A stretch of DNA of 33,312 nucleotides from Chthoniobacter flavus (lineage in GTDB: Bacteria > Verrucomicrobiota > Verrucomicrobiia > Chthoniobacterales > Terrimicrobiaceae), in the NCBI GenBank assembly GCA_945860745.1, contig CAMASH010000034.1:1-33312 (forward strand). Direction: 5' to 3'. This document shows positions 9,024 through 17,237 of this stretch, piece by piece (the first letter of the stretch is position 1; the number at the start of each line of letters is the position of its first letter). Under the pieces are notes generated by a model. That model was given only the letters and a program-made list of their open reading frames with translations, did not search any database and had not been told where the DNA came from. The translations under genes and the position numbers were made by a program.

Positions 9024-10075
9024 TCCCGCAAATGGATGTCCCGACTTGAGAGATAGTCGGCGTTGCCATTAGTGGCACCGACGATGACGGGGAGTCCGCA
9101 GGCTTGCGCCTCCGCCACCGAGGAGCCGAAGTTTTCCTCCTCGCTGGGTTGAATGAGGACATCATGAGCGTGCAGGGCGGCGGGAACTTGCTCGCGCGGG
9201 AGGGACCGTATCCAGGTGAGTCTGGCGGGGCAGGCAAACGCTTCGATCAACCGTTCGTAGCCCGGAACAAATCCCACCCCGCCGATGATGGTCACCACCA
9301 GGTCAACTCCTTTGCGGATGGCCGCGGCGGCGCCGTCAAGAAAGAGGTCGAGCCGTTTGCGCGGGATGATCCGGCCCAGCCACAGGCAGCGCAAGGCAGG
9401 GACCTGCGCCGCTTTGTCCGGAACTTGGAACATCGCGAGATCGATCGGGTAGGGGACTTGGTGGATCCTCTTTTCGGCGATGCCGTAGAGATGAGCGAGC
9501 GTCCGGCCCGATTGGTGGCTTCCGATAATGAATTGGTCGGTGTGACGAAAAGGAGGAAGGCCGCAGCGGGACAACCGGTATTGCGCGAGCAGACGCCATC
9601 GCCAGGCCTTCACGATTCCCGCCAACCGCGCAATCTCGCCGAAGCGATTGATCACCGAGCGCGCATCGGTTCCCGGCGGACCCTGGGCAAAACTGACGGT
9701 GGGAGTTCCCGCAATGCTCCCCTGCGCGTAATCCCCGAGCCAGAGGCAGAGATCGAATTTGCGGCGGGCATTCTCCTCGTTGATCCGCCGGACGAGCAGA
9801 CGGTTGTAGGTGGACGCGTCAACGATTCCCGCAAGCTTCCCGGCTACGGGCGTGCGGGCCAGAACCGCCCGGGTGCGGTCGGCCAGATGGTTGTCCACAT
9901 TGGTGAAAGTGAAACGTCCCTGTCCGCCCGCCGCCGGACGCGGATCAACGAATGACGCCTTGGAAAAGAAATGCACTTCGCACCCGCGCTCCAGCAACGC
10001 GCGCAGGAGCAGGGCGTTGGCACTGGCCACACTTCCCGCCTGACCGGAGACAAAGCCTGTGACCGCGATACGCAT
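8885..10075 (-). CDS. GT4-family glycosyltransferase, C-terminus probably altered
   Basis: GT-B fold sugar transferase for surface polysaccharide assembly; last gene of the minus-strand cluster; 396 residues. The N-terminus MRIAVTGFVSGQAGSVASAN fits a GT4 acceptor domain. The donor domain shows LRCLWLGRIIPRKRLD, then VLIQPSEEENFGSSVAEAQACGLPVIVG, containing the E-x7-E-type nucleotide-sugar motif. The last ~30 residues, after LAAAFGELARST, are hydrophilic and lack the usual helix with the aromatic tail motif of GT4 enzymes; this part is read entirely from the complement of the Wzc-like gene. Start at 10075 is the ATG at MRIAV; the upstream extension overlaps the preceding gene. The gap to that gene's stop is 4 bp. 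Confidence 0.85.
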   Translation of the reverse strand: MRIAVTGFVSGQAGSVASANALLLRALLERGCEVHFFSKASFVDPRPAAGGQGRFTFTNVDNHLADRTRAVLARTPVAGKLAGIVDASTYNRLLVRRINEENARRKFDLCLWLGDYAQGSIAGTPTVSFAQGPPGTDARSVINRFGEIARLAGIVKAWRWRLLAQYRLSRCGLPPFRHTDQFIIGSHQSGRTLAHLYGIAEKRIHQVPYPIDLAMFQVPDKAAQVPALRCLWLGRIIPRKRLDLFLDGAAAAIRKGVDLVVTIIGGVGFVPGYERLIEAFACPARLTWIRSLPREQVPAALHAHDVLIQPSEEENFGSSVAEAQACGLPVIVGATNGNADYLSSRDIHLRDYHQETLAAAFGELARSTRHTTGKKRANDKVSLTGVIEAESKMTRS

Positions 10076-10079
10076 GCGT

Positions 10080-11021
10080 TCAGTTTTTTGATCCCGCGAG
10101 GACTTTGATCGAGGAAACCGCGAGGCGCGCGGCACACTTGACTCCTTTGATGGTGGGAATCTTCCACCGGAAATACGGCGACAGGAACCACCGCCATCCC
10201 ACGTCCGGCCGGCCAATCGTGGCGGCATTGGCAATGCCAAAGAAGATGTGGTGACGGATGCTGGTCAGCATGTCGGGCGTCAAATCGGAAGGATCAAGGC
10301 TGGCGAGAAGATGCGTCATTCGCTGATAGGAATTGTCCGCGCGGGCGCTGCGTGATTCGGACAGTGCGGTCAGGCGAACGGTCGCGGTGTGTTCGTTGAC
10401 GAAGACCATCGGACGCCGCAGCCGGCCCAGTCGCAGTCCGAAGTAGTAATCCACGGCCGACCCGGCGCATCCCCGGTCGTCATAGCCCACGGCACAGGCG
10501 GTTTTGGTTTCGATCAGAAATCCGTTGTTCGGAAACATGGAAACGGCGCAGGCAAAAAATCCCTCGACGATTCCCGCCCGATCCGGAGTCCGGAAATACG
10601 CTTGATTCACCTCCTCAGAGACCCGATCAAGAAGAGTGCCGTTTTCTGCGGTGATATATTGAAGCCCGAAAGCCGCCACCGCTTGGGGGTTTTTTTCCAG
10701 GGCGGAACTGAGAATCTCGGTGCAGCGCGGAAGAACGGGATCGTCGTCGTGCAGGTGAAGAATATGCGAGCTGCGGACCTCGCGATACAAGGCATCAACA
10801 TTCTTTGCCTCCCGCAAAGGTGGTTTGTTGTGAAAATAACGAATGGGGACCGGGCTCTCCGGGGCGAGAACATCCAAGGCCAGACGCTCCGTCTCATCGT
10901 CCGGCGAGTCGTCGCCGATCAGGATCTCGTCGGGCAACCGGGTCTGGGCCCAAACGGATTCCACCGTCTCCCGCAAAAAGCCCGGCCTCCGATACGTTGG
11001 AATGATGACGCAGACGGTCAT
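10080..11021 (-). CDS. GT2-family glycosyltransferase
   Basis: GT-A fold glycosyltransferase, 313 residues. It starts with the canonical MTVCVIIPTYRRPGFLRETV, then LPDEILIGDDSPD, and the metal/donor DxD-type motif in HLHDDDPVLP. A middle segment with GFFACAVSMFPNN and AGSAVDYYFGLRLG resembles the acceptor region. The ATG at 11021 overlaps the stop of the upstream gene as ATGA. The 67-residue N-terminal extension open in this frame is read from the neighbour's coding DNA and was rejected. Sugar and linkage cannot be told from sequence. Confidence 0.88.
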   Translation of the reverse strand: MTVCVIIPTYRRPGFLRETVESVWAQTRLPDEILIGDDSPDDETERLALDVLAPESPVPIRYFHNKPPLREAKNVDALYREVRSSHILHLHDDDPVLPRCTEILSSALEKNPQAVAAFGLQYITAENGTLLDRVSEEVNQAYFRTPDRAGIVEGFFACAVSMFPNNGFLIETKTACAVGYDDRGCAGSAVDYYFGLRLGRLRRPMVFVNEHTATVRLTALSESRSARADNSYQRMTHLLASLDPSDLTPDMLTSIRHHIFFGIANAATIGRPDVGWRWFLSPYFRWKIPTIKGVKCAARLAVSSIKVLAGSKN

Positions 11022-11938
11022 GAGATGGAGCTTCGGGCGTTCTTCGCCGCGCGGAAGGTCCCGGCGAGTTTTTCCGTCCGATGAGGATCCCTTCTCAGGC
11101 AGAGCCGGAGATACTGAACGAGACCCGGCGCCGTGGGCGAACCGACCAAAAGCGACCAGGCCAGGTGGGCCCGCCGGCGCCAGGCTCCGGCGCGCGTGGT
11201 GACCACATGATGCTCGTTCCAAACCATGTCGTAGAGACCGTCCGCCGAGAAACGTCCGCGGTGGATCTGATCATCGTCATGGCGCGGTGCGATGTGATGG
11301 ATGACCTGGAGAGCCGGATCGTAGCCCACGGAAAATCCGCGGTTTTTCACATCGAGACACAGGGCAAGTTCCCAATGGACCTGGGCACCTTTTCCGCGCA
11401 GGTGGCGGGCGAATCCGATTTCCCGGAGGAGCGGGCCGCGAATGGCCGCATTGCACCCCTTCACGAGATCCACTTTCCGATAGGTGCCACCGCCGCGATG
11501 GTGATTGCCCAGGATGCGGCCATACCAGGTGAAAATTCCCACGCGGGTTAAGAGGGTTTCATGCTGACGAAGTTCCGGGTGATCCTGCAGCAAATCCCGT
11601 CCCCCCACAATGCCCAACCGGGGTTCGTTGGCAAAATGCCGTTCGATCTTTTCGAGCCAGTCCGGCAGGGGTTCGGCGTCGTCATCGAGCAGACAGACCA
11701 CCTCGCCATCGGTCTTGGTCGCGGCGGCGTTCATGCTGGCAATGACGCCGGGTTCACTGGTTGATGCGATTTCCAGCGCGAGCGGGGCTGTGGCCAGAAA
11801 TTCGAGGGTGGCCAGGTCGCTTTCACGAACACCCACCACGATCTGGTCGGCCGGGCGCTTCTGGCCGGCCAGACCCCGCAGGGCTTTCTCAAGATATTCC
11901 ATCCGCTTGAAGGTGGGAATGATGACAGAGATCCGCAT
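11018..11938 (-). CDS. GT2-family glycosyltransferase
   Basis: GT-A fold glycosyltransferase of 306 residues. MRISVIIPTFKRMEYLEKAL opens the nucleotide-binding part. EPGVIASMNAA and EVVCLLDDDAEPLPDW carry the DxD-type motif. A later VDLVKGCNAAIRGPLLREIGF segment is typical of the acceptor side, as seen in rhamnosyl- and galactofuranosyl-type GT2 enzymes. The C-terminal third is basic and may be membrane-associated. Spacing is 3 bp from the upstream gene's stop and a 4-bp overlap with the downstream start, so it is part of one operon. Confidence 0.9.
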   Translation of the reverse strand: MRISVIIPTFKRMEYLEKALRGLAGQKRPADQIVVGVRESDLATLEFLATAPLALEIASTSEPGVIASMNAAATKTDGEVVCLLDDDAEPLPDWLEKIERHFANEPRLGIVGGRDLLQDHPELRQHETLLTRVGIFTWYGRILGNHHRGGGTYRKVDLVKGCNAAIRGPLLREIGFARHLRGKGAQVHWELALCLDVKNRGFSVGYDPALQVIHHIAPRHDDDQIHRGRFSADGLYDMVWNEHHVVTTRAGAWRRRAHLAWSLLVGSPTAPGLVQYLRLCLRRDPHRTEKLAGTFRAAKNARSSIS

Positions 11939-11941
11939 GGC

Positions 11942-12853
11942 TTAGAGTCCGAAGCGGGAAGGACCTTTTCCCTGTTTCACCTGCTCCACCCAGAATGGAC
12001 TGCGCGGCGAGGTTCCGTATTTCCAGACCCAGGCGGGAAGCTGGACCATGGTGATGAGAAACTCCGCGAAAAAAATCCCCCCGGCCCGCAGATTCTCGGC
12101 GCTGGGTTTGCGGCCACGAAAGCGGGAAAAAATGACCAGGGCGATATGTTTGGGCAGACGCCAGAGAATCTGCCGGGTCGTGGCCCCGAAATCGAAGCTG
12201 CTGATGACGCGCGATTCCCAGCGCCGCGCCAGCTTGGCGGGTCTCGGAATCGGCCGGGACGGATGATCGACCGCGGCCCGCGGCACGAAGCGGAACGGAA
12301 CACCGAGGGCGCGGAGGCGGGCGAAAAGCTCCATGTCTTCAAAGGCGATGCGGAAGCGTTCATCGAAACCGCCGGACCCGAGGAGGAGTTTGCGCGGGAT
12401 CGCGAAATTGCAGGAGGGCGGGAGTTCGTGTTCCGCGGGATTGTGCGGGGCCTCCCAAAGCAGGGAGTCCTTTTTCTCATCTCCCCGGAGCACCGGCCCG
12501 GAAAGCACCCGATCGATGCCGGGGCCGCCATGTTGAATCTCCTCCAGATAACTCGCCAGCAGGGTTGGATGCGGCAAGCAGTCGTCATCCAGAAAAATCA
12601 ACCAGCCATCCGGGGCCTGCCGTGCCCCGGCGTTGCGGTTGGCCCCGGGTCCGATGCGCGGACCGGCCTGACGCTTCACCGAAGGAAACTCCCCGCTCAG
12701 CATGGCGGCCGTTTCGGGTCCGTCGCTGTCATCGCAGACCAGCACCGCCACCGTTCCCTCACCGGGCAACTGGGGAAGGAGCAAAGCCAGGCCACGGCGC
12801 AAATCGGCCGGCCGGTTGCGCGTCGGAATAATGATGGTCGTGGGAAGTTTCAT
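11942..12853 (-). CDS. GT2-family glycosyltransferase
   Basis: GT-A fold glycosyltransferase, 303 residues. MKLPTTIIIPTRNRPADLRRGL is followed by RIGPGANRNAGARQAPDG and WLIFLDDDCLPHP, where the DxD-type motif lies. The acceptor-side pattern GFDERFRIAFEDMELFARLRALG (the ED motif common in GT2) is near the middle. A weakly hydrophobic C-terminal stretch (AGGIFFAEFLITMVQLPAWV) could touch the membrane. The ATG at 12853 overlaps the preceding stop (ATGA). A 17-residue upstream extension is possible but lies in the neighbour's coding sequence. Confidence 0.9.
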   Translation of the reverse strand: MKLPTTIIIPTRNRPADLRRGLALLLPQLPGEGTVAVLVCDDSDGPETAAMLSGEFPSVKRQAGPRIGPGANRNAGARQAPDGWLIFLDDDCLPHPTLLASYLEEIQHGGPGIDRVLSGPVLRGDEKKDSLLWEAPHNPAEHELPPSCNFAIPRKLLLGSGGFDERFRIAFEDMELFARLRALGVPFRFVPRAAVDHPSRPIPRPAKLARRWESRVISSFDFGATTRQILWRLPKHIALVIFSRFRGRKPSAENLRAGGIFFAEFLITMVQLPAWVWKYGTSPRSPFWVEQVKQGKGPSRFGL

Positions 12854-13944
12854 CTGCCCGCCAGCCCGAAGGCCGCTTGGTGGATCGCGAGGATTTTCTC
12901 CCAAGTAAGATGGGCTTTCTGAAATTGCAATCCCGCCTGCCCCATCCGCTGGCGCGCGGCGGGGTTATTCAGGAATTCTATGACGGTCCGCGCAATGCTT
13001 TCCGGCGTTTGCCCGGCCCAGAGGCCGGTTTCGCCGTTGTGAACCAGTTCGCGGGAGGCCGCGGCGGGGCCGCAGATGACCGGCTTGCCGTAACTCCAGG
13101 CCTCGACATAAACAATGCCAAAGGACTCGTGCGCAGAAGGAAGGCAGAAAACGTCGCACGCGGCCAGGGCGCCGGTCTTGTCAATTTCCTGCGGAATTCC
13201 CAAATCGCGGAAGGAATCGGCCGGCAACGCGTGAAGCGCTGCGGCGTATTCCTCGCCGCCCGGACCCGCCAGCAACACCACCGCTTGCGGGTGGACCGCG
13301 AGGACCTTTGGCCAGGCGCGCAGCAAAGCCGGGTAGCCTTTGCCTTCGTCTTTGCGGCCGAGAAACAGCACGACCGGCCGATGGCCGAGGTCGAGCTTCT
13401 TGCGCAGGCGGGGACCGTTCCCCTCATGGCCGCACATGGGAGGAAGTCCGCAGCGCACCACCTTGGCCGGATCGAGCCCACGCGTTTGCAGATGGACGGC
13501 TTCGCTGTCCGACTGACACATCACGGCATCCGCCTTGTTGAACAGCCGGAGGTCGATCCGGTCGTCGCCCCATTGGCCGGGATGCACCGCCGGCCAGATG
13601 GTGAATTTCGCCCCCGTGTCACGGGCGAGTGCGTGCAAAGCAAATCCCACAAAGTCCCATCCCGTGCCGACGAAATGCACGGCGGCATATCTTTGCCTTC
13701 GCCCCAGGGCGAGAGTGCGGAAATAGTGCCTCACAATCAATTTTTCCAACAGACCATGGGTCCACGGCCGCGAGGCCAGATTCATCCACAGTTTCGGCTC
13801 GGCCGCGATTTCATCGCAAAAGTATTCGACCCGTGCCAGTGAGCGGGATTCCAATTCCGCCCCGAGGCCGCGTTGGTAGCCGGCGAGGCCTCCGACCGCG
13901 GTCGGGGAAATCCGGGAAGCAATCAGAACGCCGGGCAAGCTCAT
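12850..13944 (-). CDS. GT4-family glycosyltransferase
   Basis: GT-B fold enzyme, 364 residues, with a complete GT4 donor domain. It shows PVVLFLGRKDEGKGYPALLRAW, AVVLLAGPGGEEY, then ACDVFCLPSAHESFGIVYVEAWSYGKPVICG (E-x7-E motif), GETGLW, and a normal tail with RQRMGQAG and LTWEKILAIHQAAF. That intact tail is a useful contrast to the altered end of the other GT4 gene in this cluster. The start overlaps the wzt stop by one base (TGATG). Confidence 0.92.
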   Translation of the reverse strand: MSLPGVLIASRISPTAVGGLAGYQRGLGAELESRSLARVEYFCDEIAAEPKLWMNLASRPWTHGLLEKLIVRHYFRTLALGRRQRYAAVHFVGTGWDFVGFALHALARDTGAKFTIWPAVHPGQWGDDRIDLRLFNKADAVMCQSDSEAVHLQTRGLDPAKVVRCGLPPMCGHEGNGPRLRKKLDLGHRPVVLFLGRKDEGKGYPALLRAWPKVLAVHPQAVVLLAGPGGEEYAAALHALPADSFRDLGIPQEIDKTGALAACDVFCLPSAHESFGIVYVEAWSYGKPVICGPAAASRELVHNGETGLWAGQTPESIARTVIEFLNNPAARQRMGQAGLQFQKAHLTWEKILAIHQAAFGLAGR

Positions 13945-15188
13945 CAGCCGACCTGGATCAACCGGACCGGCAGCACCACCGCACCGTCTTTTTCAAACTT
14001 GGGCGGATAGCCGGTTCCGTAGAAGTCGAGCGAGGGAACGACGAACTCACCCACAGGCGTTCGGTCCAGGCAGCACTTCCAGTTGGTTTCGTGAAAGCTC
14101 AGGCCGAGAAAGTACGTTCCCGCGCCCAGGCGTTCGGAGAGGGAGGTCAGCTCGAACTCGACCTGCAGTTCGCCGCTGCGCTGGCCGAATCGCAAACCGG
14201 TTGTCTCGGGACGCAGATAGCAAAGCTCGAAGCCGGCGGTCGTTTCGATGTGCACGCCGATGCCGGCCTCGGAGATGGGCCGGTCCAGTTGGAACTTGGC
14301 CCGCACGATCAGGGTTCCGAGTTTCTCCGTCTGGTGAAGTGAGGCGTTGACGAGAGACAGGCCCAGGGAACGATTGCTCGCGAGCGTGGATGGATCGCCC
14401 CTTCGTGGCGCATGCCCCGAATAGGCCGCCACGACTTCGGTGATCGGACCCCGCAGTTCGATGCGGCCTTGATCAAGCAGAATGCCGGTGGTGCAGAGGG
14501 CTTTGACGGAATGCATGGCGTGGCTGACAAAAAGCACCGTGCGTCCCTGCTGGGTGGAGACCTCCTGCATTTTGCCCAGGCACTTTTGTTGAAACTGCGC
14601 GTCACCCACGGCCAGCACCTCATCCACCACAAGAATCTCCGGCTCCAAATGGGCGGCCACCGCAAAGGCCAACCGCACATACATGCCGCTGGAATAGTGC
14701 TTCACCGGCGTGTCGAGAAACTTGGCCACCTCGGCGAACTGCACGATCTCGTCGAACTTCTTCCGGATCTCCGCCTGGGTCATGCCCAGGATGGCGCCGT
14801 TGAGGGAGATGTTCTCCCGGCCCGTCAGCTCGGGGTGAAAGCCGGTGCCGACTTCCAGCAGGCTGGCGATGCGGCCCTTGATGCCGATGCGGCCCTCGGT
14901 CGGCTCGGTGATGCGGCTGAGCATTTTCAACAAGGTGCTCTTGCCCGCGCCATTGCGTCCGATGATGCCGACGACCTCGCCGCGTTTGATGGAAAACGAA
15001 ACATCCTTCACCGCCCAAAATTCATTCGGACCCTGCGGGGCTTTTTTGCCTTCCCCCCGCACCCAGCGCACCGGAGCCTTCACTAGATCCTCCACCGCGT
15101 GACGCAAACCGCCCGATCCCGCCTTGTTCTGGCCGAGGATGTATTTTTTCGAAAGCCCTTCGACGCTGATGACCGTTTCGCGACTCAT
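13944..15188 (-). CDS. wzt: ABC transporter ATPase for polysaccharide export, Wzt-like
   Basis: ATP-binding subunit of an ABC-2 type O-antigen/capsule exporter, 414 residues. Walker A GRNGAGKST is at 77-85, a Q-loop region sits near LEVGTGFHPELTGRENI, the signature is degenerate (HYSSGMYVRLAFA), Walker B is EILVVDEVLAVGD, and the H-loop is FVSHAM. After about residue 255 comes a C-terminal beta-rich extension (NASLHQTEKLGTLIVRAKF to the end). This matches the Wzt carbohydrate-binding domain that recognises the terminal modification of the polymer. MSRETV at 15188 was chosen, 2 bp after the permease stop. The upstream extension overlaps the permease gene and was rejected. Confidence 0.93.
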   Translation of the reverse strand: MSRETVISVEGLSKKYILGQNKAGSGGLRHAVEDLVKAPVRWVRGEGKKAPQGPNEFWAVKDVSFSIKRGEVVGIIGRNGAGKSTLLKMLSRITEPTEGRIGIKGRIASLLEVGTGFHPELTGRENISLNGAILGMTQAEIRKKFDEIVQFAEVAKFLDTPVKHYSSGMYVRLAFAVAAHLEPEILVVDEVLAVGDAQFQQKCLGKMQEVSTQQGRTVLFVSHAMHSVKALCTTGILLDQGRIELRGPITEVVAAYSGHAPRRGDPSTLASNRSLGLSLVNASLHQTEKLGTLIVRAKFQLDRPISEAGIGVHIETTAGFELCYLRPETTGLRFGQRSGELQVEFELTSLSERLGAGTYFLGLSFHETNWKCCLDRTPVGEFVVPSLDFYGTGYPPKFEKDGAVVLPVRLIQVG

Positions 15189-15190
15189 GG

Positions 15191-16072
15191 CTAGACGATG
15201 TCCGCAAAGGACCGCTCGGTTTTGCGGAAGTAGGAGATGCCCACAACAAAAAACACCGCGGCCACCACCAGCGAGAGGCAGGTGCCGAGACTGAAGAACC
15301 GCGCGTCGCCCCCGATGATGGCCCAACGGAATCCCTCGATCACGCCGACCAGCGGGTTCAACGAATAAACCAGCAGCCACCCTTCTCCGAATTTCTGGCG
15401 GATGAGCTCGCTGCTATAGCCCACCGGACTCACGAACATTCCAAACTGGACGATAAACGGGATAATAAACCGGAAGTCGCGATAGCGCACACTCAGGGCT
15501 GTGATGAGCAGGCCGGGTCCGAGGGCGGCAAAAATGGCCAGCGCGATGAAGAGCGGCAAAGTGATAATCCGCCAGGTCGGCCAGAATTGATACCAGGTCA
15601 TCAACCCCGCCAGAATGGCGAGCGAGATCATAAAATCCACCAGCGAGACAAAGATCGAACTGGCCGGGACGATCAGCCGCGGAAAGTACACCTTGGAAAT
15701 CATGTTGGCGTTGTTGACCAGACTCTGACTGGCCGTCGAGACCGCGTTGGAAAAAAACTGCCAGGGCAGCATGGCGGCGCAAACCATGATGGCATAGGGC
15801 GCGGCGCCCAGCGAGGGCAGACCGGCCGCCTTGCCGAAAATCACCGTCATGATGAGGATGCTGACCAGTGGCTGAACCAGCGCCCAGGCCGCGCCGGCCA
15901 CGGTTTGTTTGTAGCGGACGGCCACATCGCGCCAGGCCAGGATGAAAAGCAGTTCGCGGTAGCGCCAGAGATCGCGCCAGTAGTGCTTCTCGGTGTGTCC
16001 GGCCTCAATCCAGAGGTCGAAATCCTGGGCGGATTCGCTTGTCAATACTGAGTGGCTGGCTGCGCTAGACAT
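15191..16072 (-). CDS. wzm: ABC-2 type polysaccharide export permease, Wzm-like
   Basis: Inner-membrane permease partner of Wzt, 293 residues with about six hydrophobic segments. An N-terminal amphipathic stretch (YWRDLWRYRELLFILAWRDVAVRYKQT) is typical of ABC2_membrane polysaccharide permeases. AWALVQPLVSILIMTVIFG, FFSNAVSTASQSLVNNANMI and YSLNPLVGVIEGFRWAI follow, all family features. It leads a seven-gene minus-strand operon with gaps or overlaps of only a few bases, so polymer synthesis and export are likely co-expressed. Its promoter should lie in 16073-16316, which also contains a hairpin element. Confidence 0.93.
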   Translation of the reverse strand: MSSAASHSVLTSESAQDFDLWIEAGHTEKHYWRDLWRYRELLFILAWRDVAVRYKQTVAGAAWALVQPLVSILIMTVIFGKAAGLPSLGAAPYAIMVCAAMLPWQFFSNAVSTASQSLVNNANMISKVYFPRLIVPASSIFVSLVDFMISLAILAGLMTWYQFWPTWRIITLPLFIALAIFAALGPGLLITALSVRYRDFRFIIPFIVQFGMFVSPVGYSSELIRQKFGEGWLLVYSLNPLVGVIEGFRWAIIGGDARFFSLGTCLSLVVAAVFFVVGISYFRKTERSFADIV

Positions 16073-16157
16073 TCGGTCCCGCGAAGTTTCAGAAGGCCAT
16101 GGGCTTTGTCGAGGATTTTGCGGGGTGGTTCGACCGCGGATGGGTGGGAAAAGTTTT

Positions 16158-16247
16158 CACCGCAGATCACGCAGAAAGCGCAGAGGAGGAAAGAGGAGGG
16201 AGCCTCGCAGGGCTCTTTATCTGCGTCCCTCTGCGTGATCTGCGGTG
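16158..16247. repeat. 90-bp hairpin element with 18-bp perfect arms of 9-nt period
   Basis: Arms CACCGCAGATCACGCAGA (16158-16175) and its exact reverse complement (16230-16247) bound the element. The left arm continues imperfectly as successive 9-nt units beginning CGCAGA, and the right arm mirrors this. A small inner stem GAGCC/GGCTC caps it. It lies in the 244-bp divergent spacer between wzm and the YraQ-type permease gene. No transposase is inside. Confidence 0.75.
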
Positions 16248-16316
16248 GATTCTTCTTTTTTCGGGGTGCTTGTCCTTTACGGCGGCGAAAGTCCGGGTAT
16301 TAGTCTCACGCCAAGA

Positions 16317-17237
16317 ATGTCCGTCCCGTGGTTCACCTTCAGTTTTCCGGATTTTTCCTACGCCTTCCTGAGTGTGTTGCTGGAAGGGGTGCCGTTCATC
16401 TTGCTGGGCACGTTGCTTTCGGGGTTGATTGACCAGTTTCTGCCCTCGCGGGTGATGGTGCGGCTGCTGCCGCGCAATGCGTTTCTCGGCCTCTGCATGA
16501 GCGGGGCCATGGGGATCATTTTTCCCATGTGCGAATGCGGGGTGGTCCCGGTGATCCGGCGGCTGATGAACAAGGGGCTGCCGGTTTCCAACGCGGTGGC
16601 CTACATGCTGGCCGCTCCGATTGTGAATCCCATCGTGGCCCTGAGCACCTATGCGGCCTTCAAGGGGCAGAATGCTGTGGAGTTCACCGTGTTGCGGCTG
16701 GGGGTCGGCTATATCGTGGCCGTGCTGGCCGCCCTGGCCGTGAGCAATCTGGCCCTCACCTCCGTGGTAAAAACGGGTGTGCTTACGCTGACGAATCCCG
16801 AGTCCTCGGGCGGCGCGCCGGGGGGAGGGGTGCTGGGACGATTCTCGGCGGCCCTGCGGGTGGCGGCAACGGATTTTCTCGATGTGATGGTCTATTTTGT
16901 CTTCGGCGTGGCGGTGGCCTCGGTCTTCAGCACGGCGGTGAACCAGGAGGTGATCCTGCCCCTCGCGCTCAACGACTGGCTGGCCACGGCCTCGCTCATG
17001 GGCTTCGCCGCCCTTCTCTCGCTTTGCAGCACGTCGGATGCCTTTATTGCGGCCACCTTCATCGCCTTTCCCGGCGTGGCCAAACTGGCCTTCATGGTCT
17101 TTGGACCGATGATGGATTTGAAACTGCTCTTCATTTACAGTGCGGTCTTTAAGAAACGTTTCGTCATCGGTCTGGCGGTGGGGCTTTTCGTTTTGATCGG
17201 GCTCATTTGCGTGCGATTGAGTGTGATTGGAATATGA
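16317..17237 (+). CDS. YraQ/UPF0718-family permease
   Basis: Integral membrane protein of the permease family PF03773 (YraQ, YcgR, ArsP-like), 306 residues and about eight hydrophobic segments. The diagnostic stretch is GIIFPMCECGVVPVIRRLMNKG followed by VAYMLAAPIVNPIVALSTYAAF. A second family-like region, LLSLCSTSDAFIAATF, lies near the C-terminus. Relatives are linked to metal or arsenical efflux, but the substrate here is not known. ATG at 16317 begins MSVPWFTFSF; a longer frame would start inside the hairpin repeat and was rejected. The stop overlaps the next start (ATGA). In Bacillus the same gene pair (ycgR/ycgQ) is under zinc control. Confidence 0.88.
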   Translation: MSVPWFTFSFPDFSYAFLSVLLEGVPFILLGTLLSGLIDQFLPSRVMVRLLPRNAFLGLCMSGAMGIIFPMCECGVVPVIRRLMNKGLPVSNAVAYMLAAPIVNPIVALSTYAAFKGQNAVEFTVLRLGVGYIVAVLAALAVSNLALTSVVKTGVLTLTNPESSGGAPGGGVLGRFSAALRVAATDFLDVMVYFVFGVAVASVFSTAVNQEVILPLALNDWLATASLMGFAALLSLCSTSDAFIAATFIAFPGVAKLAFMVFGPMMDLKLLFIYSAVFKKRFVIGLAVGLFVLIGLICVRLSVIGI

